DNA of 64,000 nucleotides from Oscheius tipulae. Taxonomy: Eukaryota; Nematoda; Chromadorea; Rhabditida; Rhabditidae. How positions within the stretch are numbered: position 1 is the first letter of the stretch; every line of letters starts with the position of its first letter. A program made the position numbers and the translations under genes. This document shows positions 10,171-22,512 of the stretch, piece after piece. The notes under the pieces were generated by a model, which was given only the letters and a program-made list of their open reading frames with translations, was not told where the DNA came from and searched no databases. The stretch lies in NCBI GenBank assembly GCA_037178975.1, contig JASJZH010000006.1, positions 4,526,001 through 4,590,000 on the forward strand. Direction: 5' to 3'.

Positions 10171-12603
10171 TCAATGGAGAATAATATGTTTGAAGCTTGT
10201 GAGGTGAATTTCGCATGCGTTGCGTAACAAATGAAAGTTTAAGAGAGTAGGTACAGTCTGTAAACTCATGTCTGACTCGCAACTTACATTCTGATGATCC
10301 TGTTTATTGACATTAATTGAAAACCACTTACCGAGTTATTTTTGAAAACTGCGACGTAGCACGGTAAACTGAATTCCGTCGTCGTCAGTTCCATGATAGC
10401 CGAATAAGTTGCAGCTCCTCCACCGAAAATACCGAAAAGAATGATTGAAATGCAAACAGTCAATGTCATTTTGTCGTTATGTTCAAAAATGCTGAAAGAT
10501 AATACATAAAATATATTAAAAAAACTTTCACGTACTCTTTGAAACGGGCAGATCCGGGCTCCTTGGCTCCCTCCAGGGCGTCCTTGTTTTTTGCAGCATT
10601 GAGATAAAGGTAGAAGAGACAAGGCAGAACCACAGATGTCAAAGTGATGGTAGATCCACCGACAAGATCGAGTAAAGGACCGAAATTGGGGACACTTTCA
10701 GCTACGAAAGCAATAGCAGCCATGATACCGGTGCGGATGATCACACGTTGCCAGCCGAAGTCTGCAATAGTGAGCTGCTAGACTGAAAATTTGCTACTCA
10801 CGCTGAGGACATTTGAACAAATCTTCGATTTCCTGATTGAGAGGATTGCAGACGATGGTGAGAGTCAAGATGCAGTGAACTGTGATAAGCATGTTGATGG
10901 CTTGTTGGATGCCTCTTGTCTGAATCGACGGAATGATGGAATCCTGGATGGAGTCTCCATAAACGAGATAACCCATGATGCAGACAGGTCCGTACATGAG
11001 AGCCATAACTGAAACAATGGTCATTTCGACTGTTTCATGGTATAATCACTAGAGAAGGCAAGAATAACACTCTTCGTGAAGTCTCTTGGGTTCTTCATGT
11101 CATGTTGAATAGTAGGGAAAGCCGAGTGTCCTGCAAATGAATTCTTAACTTTCTTATTATTTTTGAAAGTGGTCACAGAAGCGGTTCTGACGCCAAAAAA
11201 TCTTATCAGATAAGAATGTCTATCAAGCCAAAGAACGCGGTCAGTACCACAAGGTCTTTGTGAAAAAACAGCTCACCTCCATAGGCGAACAGCAATGTTC
11301 CAAGAGCAAGGAAGAAGTTGGTAACTTTGTAAGGAGGCATATGTCTGAAAGGCTTCAAGTAAACAAAAAATTATAAAAACCACCTTTCAGGCTCGCATAG
11401 ACTCCAGTCAATAGCGGATCCAATGATAATGAGAATGACAGCACAGGAAGTGGTGATCATAGCAATTACTACTGCCCACCTGTAACATTGTTACGATACC
11501 TTGCATCAAATGACATTTGAAGATTATCTTTGATAATAGGATTATTTTGTGAAAACTGTCATCGTTAATCTGACGCAAAAAGTGCTGGTCTCAAAATGCT
11601 AAAAAAAAAACTAACCAAAAATCAGCAGGGGATTTCAAAAAGATTACTGGTAGGAGGACGACGGCCAAAATGACCACGACGTAGCAGAAACTGAAGTTGG
11701 TGTGGAAGAATGCCTGAATTATTTTGTTAGCACAAAATCTGTTTAAATTTACCTTGATGAAGTCGTGAATGTTCTTCGACGATAGCAGCAGGTACACAAC
11801 GGCAATTCCAAACTGTGTGATGTCGATACATATCGAGACCAATGTTCTAATACAAACTCGTGACAAGTTATCAAAGAATACTCACCGAACAAATGGTCCC
11901 ATGGCTCGGTAGGCAATTTCGGGATACGGTTTTCGACAGTGAGTAGTTTGGTATTCAGGCCAGGTGTCCAGAAGAATGTTCCAGCTGCGTCCAAGGGCAT
12001 AGGCGGTGTAGGTTACAACAAAAGTCATCAAAACAGAGATTCCTAATCCAATGTAGAATTCTAAAATGGGGATATCTTCAATTGCATGATAGAACATATG
12101 TTTTGCAGCATGTCCTAACGCTTTCATTTTTCAGGTAAACCTTTCACACGCTATTTCACCCCCTGCTCGTAATATTTTCAATTGTCTAAGCTACTGTTAA
12201 AAACTACTTATTCTTTGTCTGTTCTCGTTGTCAGTGGCGCAGATTACACGTGTTCTTCTTCGTTATCAAATGGACAGCCAACATTTTTGTTCCTCCGTCA
12301 CAATGTCCAGATAACACAAAGAAAGTATTAGGCCGATTAAGTGAAAGCTTAGATGATTGTATACGTTACTCGTCTGTACCATCAACTGTTGTGAAAAAAT
12401 ATGAGAACGAATGACAAGAACTCACCGGACTGAATCATAGCGGTGGGTAGGGCTACCAGGCCTCCTCCGGCGAGATCTCCCACGACGAAGAGCCCCGTCA
12501 CAAACCAATTGAGACCATGATCTTTGACATGACCTACAGCGGCAGCTGCAGCTGAGCCGGCTGAGGGAGCAAACGAGGCAATGGAGCCCGTCTTACTGTG
12601 CAT
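10171..12603 (-). CDS. Amino acid transporter, AAAP family (SLC36/SLC32-like)
   Basis: Multi-pass proton-coupled amino acid permease. It begins [16 protein letters not shown], then [20 protein letters not shown] and [15 protein letters not shown] (TM1, with the GGG that usually contacts substrate). The family hallmark [19 protein letters not shown] appears around 11300 and 11130, split by an intron. Later helices include [20 protein letters not shown] and [21 protein letters not shown]-terminal exons read [20 protein letters not shown] and then a short tail after a 42-nt intron. The stop is at 10171-10173. A TTGTAG acceptor lies 7 nt before the ATG. The first intron is about 360 nt, and a second in-frame ATG at 12127 could start an alternative isoform. 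Substrate is unknown. Confidence 0.85.
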
Positions 12604-13951
12604 TGGGGACCTACAAGTTGCTATTTTTCAAGGCTGTACTCTAATTTCAATTGATAATCAAGTTGAAAAACTAACTCATCCCAATCGTAGCTCATCTCGG
12701 CAGTGAGGAGAATGAAGTGAAGTGTCTTATCTGTTAAACGAACAATGCAGAGCTACTTGGTTTGCGGGAGGAGTCTAATCGCTTGATAGAAGTCTTGCCT
12801 ACAGGGTACAGTTTACGCAGGCAGCAGTAGACTTTTCTGCAAAACTTTGTGTTAGTTAATAGCATTACATACTTTAAGCAGTAAAAGCACGCTGGTTTGG
12901 TACTATAGCACTCTTATACTATACGTCTTCAAAATGGATCCAAAAAATGTGGAAAACAGACACTGGCAAATGATAGCAGAGATCTTGGGAGTAAGCGAAA
13001 AAAAACTATCAACTATAAAAGAGACCATCTTTAAAATGACGCGATGTTACAACAAGATCAGAAAGTTGATTAAAGCAATAAAAGTCTCTATGTCCTTGAT
13101 AATTGGGTTGTTCAGGTTAACACCATATTTTGAGCGTAAACAAACAAAAAATAGCACTCGTGATCACGGAACCATCATGTTTTGTGTACCTGTATTGAAT
13201 CTCAGATGATCATCCAATATTTGCTCTACCAGTTCCGAAACAACATATTAAACCGTTACCTTTGGATTTTTTCATTTAGCTACTTAATCAGCCAAACAAT
13301 TCGGATATTGGGCGTTTTTGAACCTTATCTGCACTGAATGTAAGCCAACATGACATGACAGCAAAGTCAGCTTCTAACGGTTCCCTGTTCAAAAAGGACT
13401 GATGCATCAGGAAGTCAACAGTTAGGGAGACTGATACAGTTATTGCAACAGATGGGTAACATCATTGAAGTGTATAGGCACAGGACCAGCAAGAATCGTT
13501 CATCTCCTATTTGATAGAGCAGTTTCTTTTTTACCAGCTACCTAGAGTTTGCGAACTGAAGCAATTTATGAACTTCGGCAAACGGCGCAAAGCCTGTCGT
13601 AGAATGTCCAAGAAGATAAAAAGAGCCTGTTCATTTTGTAAACACGATCTCTTCCGAGTAACAGATTTCTTTCGTTCTTTGAGCTACGCGGAGGTACAGT
13701 CGAAAACGATAAGAAGACAAAATGGTTCAGTGTGAGATTTATCGGAGACTTCCGTTGACTCCCAATTATTTCGGTTGCTACTATTTCCGATGAAAAAAAA
13801 ACTATGGCGGAAATGCCTAATGAAACAGCCTCAGAAATACAACAAGTTGCAGTCATTTATAACGTTTCTCAACGTTTCAACTGGTGAATATCATTCGGAT
13901 TGTAACCTTGAACCAGATAAGTAATAGGTTTTCATTTGACCAGATGTGTAA
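12604..13951. other. Intergenic, no supported gene
   Basis: 5' flank of the permease and 3' flank of the channel gene. Plus ORFs at 12934-13209 and 13511-13735 have lysine/arginine-rich, domain-free translations and no splice support. Nothing else recognised. Confidence 0.35.
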
Positions 13952-15598
13952 TCACCGTATCACCACGAAGCACAAAAACATTATCAAGTTGATAGTTTGG
14001 AACAATATTAGAAAGAGTAAGTCAATTGTATCTAGTATTTTCACCCAGTACATTCGGTGATCGTCCTTTTTTTCAACCAAATCAATATATTTGACTAGCT
14101 CCTGAAACATATAAAGATAAAGCCACGTGACGAGCCCAGTTCACCAAAAGTGCTTCTTCCACACTAGAGATAGTTCGGTCGACGCAAGGAGGCATTTTCA
14201 TGGCCTGGACACCGGTCATCCCTTTCTACAATGATAACCGTTTCTTTGTCTGCTAAGGACTTCACCTTTGTTGCCGATAGTTTGTATCGCTTGACAAGAT
14301 TAGCTGATAAGATTTGACGAGTTTGAACTCTTTGGTGTACGAATATTAGGATCACAGTGACCAAAACTGCCACAAAACAAAGAAGACATTCCGCCATAAC
14401 AAACGATCCTGAAGTCTTATCATTAGCTACTAGAGTCACGCATGTTACCAAGTTTTGGAAGAGTTGTCGACTTTGGTATCTCATTTCCAACAATATTCAA
14501 AATGACAGAAAGAGAGAGTAGTGTAGTCAAGCCAAGAGTGACTCTTTCAGTTCGATTCCCTTCGTTGTCGAAAGGAGTGAAGAGCCCCAGAATTGACAGC
14601 AAAGAAACGATATATGTCGGAATCATCAAGACGTTCAAGTAGTAAGACGAATGTCGTTTGAGAGAGACTTTGTACTCAAGCTCCTGAAACTTTGATTTTC
14701 CTCTAGAAAATTCTTACACCTCAAAAATGGTTCCATCGTAGTCCGTCTTGTTTATTCTTTTCAGTACCAAGTCCACAACATCCCACTCGCTATCACCTGT
14801 ATATTGAGGTTTAGAATAGTTGAACAGCCAATCCGGCGACTCGACAGCTATTTCACTGGCTGGATAGACCCAAGAGGACAGCTTCATATAGCAGACCTGT
14901 GTGTCAAAGGGAAACACGTCCATCTAAATCTGTGACTCTAAGTAAGGTTGTAAATCCAACCGAAAGAGTGCAACGTGTGTTGAATATAGCCGGATTAGAG
15001 CGGACCACAAACCCGTCGTTGCTTATAATAACGCGTCTTTGCTCATAATCAATGACATCTTTCTGTCCAACACTAAAAAATCGCAATGCTTTGAAATTTT
15101 TAGCTTGGTACCTATTGTAACACGTTACATCAGGAACCCAGATGTTTGATTCTGGTATCATTAGATATTTTCGTCCACCGTATGCAGCAGGATCCCACGC
15201 TAAGCTCGGATCTTTCCATCTCTGAACACAAGGTTTTTATCGAAATGTTCTCTCACCATTTCAAAATCACCATTGAAAGAGAGTATCCCTTCCAATTGGT
15301 CCAAGTTGATCAAATTGAAAAAGCGTAGTGCTATCAATACATCTACTACTAGTTAGTGAGCTCGGAAATCAGTTACTCACCGTAGAGGTATACAGAATCT
15401 GGCTTGACGTTCTTGTTATAGTTTTGGAAGAGATCGCGGAAAATGTTATATTCCTCGCTTCCCATCTAGGGCGTCTAGGAAGAAGATGGAAAAGGATGAA
15501 GTGGGTGTAAGGACCTAAAAAGAAGGGCCTGGTTTCCATGTGACCGATGAACTATGCAGACCATAAACGACACAAAAGAGAGGTGTAAATTTATTCAT
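13952..15598 (-). CDS. Cys-loop ligand-gated ion channel subunit (nicotinic receptor-like, non-alpha)
   Basis: Subunit of a pentameric channel in nerve or muscle membranes. The extracellular domain runs from 'EEYNIFRDLFQNYNKNVKPD' through NIWVPDVTCYNRY to the 13-residue Cys loop (C-TLDMDVFPFDTQV-C), then TM1 YLNVLMIPTYIVSLLSILGL, TM2 RVTLGLTTLLSLSVILNIVG, TM3 GSFVMAECLLCFVAVLVTVI and TM4 LLFLILFQTINLIMFLCFVV. TM4 is reached only by removing a 34-nt intron after DKET and another after EEALL; without them the frame stops early. The stop is at 13952-13954. The agonist-loop C region has no adjacent cysteine pair, so it is probably a non-alpha subunit. I place the start at 15598 because MNKFTPLFCVVYGLHSS looks like a signal peptide and splices in phase to ATGGGAAGC; this first exon is the least certain part. 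Confidence 0.83.
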
Positions 15599-15665
15599 AT
15601 GTTACATAGAAGCCACCACAGAGAATGTGAGCATGAGATCTTTTGTATTAAACTATATCCGGTTA

Positions 15666-17677
15666 TTAGAGAGCCAGTTTAAGCAGAGCCATCATGCCAG
15701 CAGCAATCAAACCTAAAAAAAAAACGTGGTGAAAATGTTTTTGATAGGCTCACCTGACGCCGGAAGAGTGATAACCCAACTTGCAGCAACGTTCCTGAAA
15801 ATTTTCCAGTCGACTCCTTTGCTGCTGCTGATGAGACCGACAAAGACAATGGAGCCGACCATACAATGCGTGGTCGAGATGGGAAGACCCAGCTTGCTAG
15901 CAACCAGACCTGTCACAGCTGCCCCAAACTCTATAGTGAATCCTCTAAACCTCTTCCATTTCGATAGACAACCACTGTAAGTACCTGGCCGTATTGACTC
16001 CAGTCATCTCCGTTCCGACTGTTCTGATTACTCGATGTCCTATGCAGCAAAGACCAACGCAAATTCCCAAAACACCGTAGAGAAGAACCCAAATAGGGGT
16101 ATTGTCGTTCTGATAAACGTCATGGTGTTCGTAGAGAGACCACATCGCAGACAATGGTGCTATCGCGTTACTAAACTACTGTTTTTTGATTCTTTCAAAG
16201 ATAGACATACCTGACGTCATTCGCACCGTGACTAAAACCGGCAAAGCAAGCTGTAAAAACTTGGAGAACTTTAAACAACTCCAACACGTCTGTGGGGATG
16301 ACTCGATCATGAATGGGGAGAAACCAGCGGAAGAAATTGAGAAAACCTAAAAAAAAAGTTGTTACAACAGTTTCCCATCATACCAGAACTACAAGACTTT
16401 TGACAATCCGGCTGCGTGTAATCCGGAAGAGAAGTTTCTGTAGCTGCACTTAGTTTGCGATTGTTGCTCAGTTCACTTAGTTTGCGATTGTTGCTCAGCT
16501 CAGAGTTATAGGAAGTGACATCGTTGCTGCTCTGCTCAACGTTGATCTATAAAGAAACTCTTCTTTTGAAACCAAGTTAATGAATTACCGCTACTTGTTT
16601 CTCTTTCGCTATGGCCTCCGGGACAGATTCAACACTGACAGCATTGTCGTAATACCGTACTTCATTGGTCCCAATGACGCTGTTTCCAACAAATTTTTTT
16701 CTCAGATATGGGACCATGAAAAACTGAACGAGAAGAGCAGTGAAACAACCAACACCAATGGCTACTACGATAGAAAGCCAGAGAGGAAGAGAGCTCAAGT
16801 GCAGAACTGAAATAAATCTATTGAACTTTCAATGGTACACCTAATTCGAGATCCTTGGTAGACCACCATGAAGGTGTTGAAAGCCAGGCAAGCGAAGTAG
16901 AAAAATGGAAGCACAATAAGTCCACACTTGATTGCATTGCTCTGAAATCGCAATATTATCTACCGTGTGACTACTTACTCTTCTAAGAACCGTATGATCT
17001 GTGATGACGTAGAGAGCAGAGGACATCAGGCCACTGAAAATCGGGGACACAAACCAGGAAGCAGCTGTAATAAATATAAATTGTTTTAGCAACAAAACGC
17101 TCTTACCAATTTTAATGAGAACAACCCATTGAACTCCTTGCAGCCCTTTGCAAACTATAGTGAAGCCCAGTGTGGCTCCCACGATAGAATGAGTTGTAGA
17201 CACCGGCAGCTTGAACAAAGTAGCAACAAGCAGCCATGTGGCACAGCCTCCCAATATCGCTATTTGTCCGAGAAACAGTTCATCGACATTGTTGCCGTAG
17301 ATCCCGACATCTACGACTCCTTTACGCATCGTATCGATGACATTGTAACCTATACTCAGTGTTTTGTTTGTAAGATCAGGATATTCTACCGACTAGTACA
17401 GCACCAAGCGTCTCGAAGATGCATGCAAGAATGTAGGCCTTTACCAGTGTGAGGACTTTGCTTCCGACAGAAGTACCGAACGCGTTCGCGACATCATTCC
17501 CTCCCATTCCCATCGCCAAGACAAACGCTATTATAAATCCGACAATTAAAGCCCATAGAAAGTGATTCTGAAGAAAATATTGTGGTGAGATGTCCTGTTC
17601 ACCTGGAATTCCTTCGTGTTGAAGACAGTTGTAGTTGTTTGAACAACAGTATTCAACAGAAGTGTTGAGACACTCAT
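15666..17677 (-). CDS. pitr: Sodium-phosphate symporter, PiT/SLC20 family (copy A)
   Basis: Na+-coupled inorganic phosphate importer of the plasma membrane. The two inverted family signatures are present: [15 protein letters not shown] in the N-terminal half and [17 protein letters not shown] in the C-terminal half, with [16 protein letters not shown] and [18 protein letters not shown] as the paired helices. The first signature has Gly-Gly where most members, and the neighbour copy, have Gly-Ala. I chose ATG at 17677 ([19 protein letters not shown]) because it follows a TTTACAG acceptor by 6 nt and, after a 37-nt intron, joins [11 protein letters not shown] in phase; the longer upstream frame has no ATG. 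The cytoplasmic loop contains a 27-bp in-frame tandem duplication. The stop is at 15666-15668. Confidence 0.92.
16449..16502 (-). repeat. 27-bp tandem duplication inside the PiT copy A loop
   Basis: Two adjacent 27-bp units differ at one base (TTCA versus CTCA at the end). In frame they encode ELSNNRKLS twice in the large intracellular loop between the two PiT halves. The near identity suggests a recent duplication. Confidence 0.9.
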
Positions 17678-18855
17678 CGGATCCTGTAAAGTTCTGTTTT
17701 GTTAACAAACGATTAGAGGCTCGAGAAAAGCATATAACTAATTAAGTAATCAACAACCATTGTTGTGAATTGATTTGTACTCAAAGCTGGTTCTTGACCT
17801 CACTTGTGCTTTAATTGACATCCTAACTCAAAAATTAAAGGAGCTGAAACACTCACTGATAAGCTAACGCCACTGTACGATTTGAAAAGAAAGTTAGCGG
17901 AATTTCAAAAAATAATCCCATTAAAGCTTATCCCATCGCTACTTATATACCAGCAGATAAGAAGAGCAAAAGACGGCTCAAACATTTTGTGTGTGTTCGA
18001 GCCTCTTTTTCGCGGACAAACGCCGCTAGCTACAGGAAATCTGGCATATATTGCAGGGCTCTTCTCGGAAATCGTAAAGTTAGCTATTTATGTCTGCTTT
18101 CTTGCCAGTATGGACCTATGAAGTTTGAACCAAACCTCTTTGGTCTATGCTTAAAACAAATGAGCGAAAAATACACGTATCGTTAGCGCGACTAAGTAAA
18201 AACTTTTCAAATATATGACCCTTTTAATTTAGTACCATATCAGTTTATGCATGATAAAATTTGTTACTACCCGTTAAGTCATTTTGTCTCTGACAGGATC
18301 CCTTTTACGTAAACGGAAGCGCATGAGCAATAGGTTCACGCACCGGAAGGCACAAAGCACATCCAAACACCGAGGTTGGTGGCCTATAATCGGTTCCAGT
18401 CTGACAGAGAGACTATTTTAAGCCAACTGACGTCCTATTTTTGACGTTTGTACTCATTGAATGCTATCACTTTCAAGATGTCGGGAGATTTGGAGAGAAA
18501 AATTAGGAAAAGTTACGGTGCTAACCAAGATAGCAACGAGTGATCTTCACACTAATGCTGATGACTCTTTTTTCGAGAACAATCATTTTTCGACGAGGAC
18601 AATACAAACAATTGAAAGGCTTGTATCAGTTTCCGAACAAAGATCGAGTTTTATTGTTGCATTCATTCCTACACTGTTGTCCACCCTCCAAAGCACTCAG
18701 TATTTTGAATTGTTTCCTGGCCCAGGAAAACCAAATATTGCTGACGGGAAGTGACATCATCCATTCATAAATGACCGATATCGACAAAAGAAGACTATGC
18801 GTACATATTTATACGGAAGATCAGTTCGATTTGAAAGCTGGAGTACACGTGAAGA
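17678..18855. other. Spacer between the tandem PiT genes
   Basis: About 1.2 kb between the start of copy A and the stop of copy B. Plus ORFs at 17882-18121 and 18461-18754 show no domain. It must hold the promoter of copy A. Nothing else recognised. Confidence 0.35.
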
Positions 18856-20738
18856 TTACAAAGCGATCCACTTCAAGAGCAGCATAATGGCAGCGGATAT
18901 GAGACCGGACACAGGAACTGTCACGACCCAGGAAACAACAATTCCTCCGAAGAGTTTCCATCGAATACCCTCCCCAGACTTGACTGTCCCAACGGCGACC
19001 ACAGATCCAACCTGAAAATTGTCCCGGTCATCATAGACCATGGGCAGTTACCAGACAATGAGTTGTACTAATGGGCAATCCGGCCTTACTCGCCAAAAGA
19101 GCCGTCATGGCGGCCCCAAACTCAATAGTGAACCCGCTGAAAAAGTTTCAATTAGAAGGTAATCTAGTCACCTGGCCGGGTTCACGTGACTCATATTTGT
19201 TCCGACTGTCCGGATCACCCGATGACCAAGAAGACACAGTCCTACACAAATGGCGAAGACTCCGTAAAGAAGCACGTAGATGGGTACTTCTCCCTTTTGC
19301 TCCGTGGATTTTTCCTTGTAAGTGGAGATCAAAGCAGCCAGAGGGGCGATGGCATTGCTAAATTTCTGTGTTTTTGCAATGCTCGTCTATATACCTGACG
19401 TCATTAGCACCATGAGCAAAGCCAGCGAAACAGGCTGTGAAAACTTGGATGGTGGAAAAAAGCTGAAGTGTCTTCTCATCTTCTTGTCTGTTTTTGGCCG
19501 GAAGGAACCACGAGAAGAAAGTTCGCGGTCCTGAATATGTAAGCACGGAGTCTTTCGTCTTCATACCATTGATATCGCTGAAACGAAGCTGTGTTTCGAT
19601 TTCCTTGGTTTCCGGAACTGTCTCAACTTTGACATCCATTTCCGCAGCCTCATGTTTATCCGATCCTATAAGCAATATTAAAAGTACAGCTACAGTTTCC
19701 GACCTTCGATCTTTCTCTTGATTCTCGGCTTCACGAAGAACTGAACCACCAGACCGGCAACGATTCCAATGACGATTGATATTAAGAGGGCTCCCCACCA
19801 CGGAATTTCGTTGAGTCGAATCACTAAAATTTTTGTTTTATTTACTTGTTTAAACAAACATCTGGATCCGTCCCAGGTGACCATCATGACGTTGAATGCC
19901 ACACATACGAAATAGAAGAAAGGCAGAGCACGGAGACCACAGACAAGAGGACGGTTCTGAAATTACCCCATTTTGCGTATAAACAATAATGCATACACGT
20001 CGAAGGACAACAAAATCCACTATCATGTACAGACAAGCTGAGATCAATCCTGAGAGTACCGGAGAAATGAACCAAGAAGCCACTAAATTGTTATTTTTTT
20101 TTTGCGAGCTTGCGGAAGTTTACCTACCAATTTGACCGATCTTAATCCATCTAATTCCCTCAAACCCTCTCATGACTAGCGAAAAGCCAAGAGTCGCTCC
20201 GACCAGAGAATGGGTAGTGGACACAGGCATGTGGAGCACAGTAGCAAGGAGCAGCCAAGAAGCACAACCACCGAGAATGGCTACTTGGCCGAGAAGGAAC
20301 TCTTTGGGATAGTCGTTGAACATATCCGTATCGACCACTCCTTTTCTCATGGTATCAGTCACAGACCAACCTATGTTCAAAATATGTTTGTAAATAATGA
20401 CCGCCTTTACCGACTAATACCGATCCCAAGGTTTCGAAGATAGAGGCAAGTATGTAGGCCTTGGTGATCGTTAGAGCACCGCTGCCTAAAAAAATCAACA
20501 GTATTATAACACAAGCTGAGACTCACCAACAGAAGTGCCGAAAGCGTTCGACACATCGTTAGCTCCCATTCCAGCTCCTAGAAGAAAGGCTAAGACGATG
20601 CCCAGGATAAGGGCCCATAGCACAGAGTGCTAGATATGCGTTTTGACTTAAAACGGGATAACTAACCTGATCGAAGGTGCCGCTGGGTATCACCGAAGTG
20701 ACCGCATCAATTGTTGTAGTTAAAATATCTGTTGACAT
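18856..20738 (-). CDS. pitr: Sodium-phosphate symporter, PiT/SLC20 family (copy B)
   Basis: Second member of the tandem pair and the same strand as copy A. It starts [20 protein letters not shown] at an ATG placed directly after a TTTTTGCAG acceptor (0 nt leader), so the two upstream codons of the open frame are not coding. The N-terminal signature, split by an intron, reads [18 protein letters not shown]; the C-terminal one is [18 protein letters not shown]. Paired helices are [19 protein letters not shown] and, near the end, [20 protein letters not shown]. The central loop differs completely from copy A and is rich in E, K and T. The last residues read [15 protein letters not shown]. Function as for copy A; different loops suggest different regulation. 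Confidence 0.92.
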
Positions 20739-22512
20739 CTGCAAAAAGTGCTCTAATAAGAAAGTTCTAAAAGAGAGTAAAAACGGAAAACAGGTTTCCG
20801 GTATATTTTGTTACTGGAACAGACAGTCGCGAACTGAGTCAACCGTCCCACACGCTTTTAATATGTTGATCCGAGACCGACAATGATAGCATGTTTTTCT
20901 TCAAAGAAAAATACACCAAAGAACTGTAACCCTTTTGAATCAACAAGATTCATTTGGAAATTGATGGAAAATAGAGGAAGAAGAGATGGCCGGACAGGGC
21001 AATGATTAATAGGTCTGTGACTATGTGGATATTGGGCGGAGCGTTTTAATACACAGTTTACAAAAAAAGTGATGAGTCACGAACGACCTCGTGAAAGCCA
21101 CCACCTATTTTCTATCAAAACGCCGATGCAAATCTCGTCTGCGGACAAAACAAGTACGAGTGTCAGGGACACAGTTCCTGTTTTCAACAAAAGGTGATGA
21201 GAGAGTATCTTTAAACTGCTTGGTCGAAACGTATGTTTTAAAGAGGCGAGGGTCAGTCTGTTGAACAATGTGCTTGAAATCGCGTCACCGCGTAGTGACC
21301 ACCATACGAGCGGACCAAAACAAACGTAGCCAGAGAGTTCATACAAGAAGAGTAGCACAGGCAGGAAACAACAGAGAGTACATGCGAGTAGGTTGTCCTG
21401 AAGATCACTCTGCGACACGATTTATGTACCAGATTAAGTGATCGGGTTGGCCGGGTTGAACAGACACTATTTGTATTATGTACGAGACATGAGCGCTGCT
21501 CTGCCCGTAATTACGCTACGTAATATTTGACATTGGAAGAATCGTCCCGATTACAAGACGATTGGTCCCGGGTTGTACCTAGAGCGTAACAATCTGTTTA
21601 TTCAGATCATTTCATCTGTTTGCTGCTACAGAAGTAAAGTTATAATTCCCTGTAAATGATTACTCACCAGACTACTGAGATGCTACAAAAGATCAGGACT
21701 ACATTAGGATGAACCATGAGTTGTACTGAGCATGGAAATGGCAGATCCGTTCTGAGGGTCTCACACTTTTTGAGACATTCTTCCTCGGCCACCGTGATAA
21801 TACGGCTCCAGCTACTAACTTCAACTGTCAAGCATATGCACGCTCTTGCCAATGGGTTGCATACACGATAAAGGTGCAGCATAGCTTTCAACAAACTCCT
21901 TTGTTCTCACCCCCTCCGTATACGCATGTTTCCTTGTCTAGGCAATCTTCAAAACAGAAACTGCTGTTCGCTAAGGTATACAAACTGTTACTTTTTCTTT
22001 AGACCATATAATGTTTCCGTTGAGCTCTGTTGCATGGAGAGTACAGTTATTAGGAATTCAATTTCCGCAGATTTTTGTTTAATCTAGAGATTTCTTGAAA
22101 GTAATTACGGTGAATATGGTACCGGAATATTTCTTTCCAGCTGGGAAACCACCTTTTTGTACTTAAACTCCATTTGACTTCTTTTCTTTGGCTTACTGTA
22201 ACACTCTTCATATCTATTCAACTTTGCCAAGACGTTTGTTCGTTTGCTATAAACCCAAAATAGGTTCAAATTCTTTTTTTATGGACAAGAGCTGTTGTCT
22301 ATGTTGTCACCCTAAAATAGAAGCATTCGTAAGACAATATCCACTTCCTTCGGATTTCGGAGAAATCCGCCCTCGCAGTGAGAAACGTTTTGTTATTCCT
22401 CCCGAACAAATTTAACATCTTTCTAGAATCTAATTTGTGCTATCAAATGAATCCTTCGGTCTCATATATGGGCTTCTCCTTCTCGTTAGTCATCAGCCTT
22501 TGATTTTCAGTT
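20739..22512. other. Intergenic, weak ORFs only
   Basis: No supported gene. The plus frame 22160-22415 ends with RPRSEKRFVIPPEQI and has an optional 57-nt intron that keeps frame, but no start codon was found. The minus ORF 21664-21894 ends at a good donor after a hydrophobic MVHPNVVLIFCSISVVW, but no following exon could be joined. Both are recorded as possibilities only. Confidence 0.3.

Noticed and set aside
12934-13209. 91-codon plus ORF, lysine-rich
   Set aside because: No splice signals, signal peptide or domain; composition fits AT-rich intergenic DNA.
19358-19801. 147-codon minus-strand ORF as an independent gene
   Set aside because: It is part of PiT copy B read through introns; the exon core ([11 protein letters not shown]) belongs to that transporter.
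21664-21894. Minus ORF ending at a good donor after MVHPNVVLIFCSIS
   Set aside because: No downstream exon could be joined in frame, so it cannot be supported as a gene.
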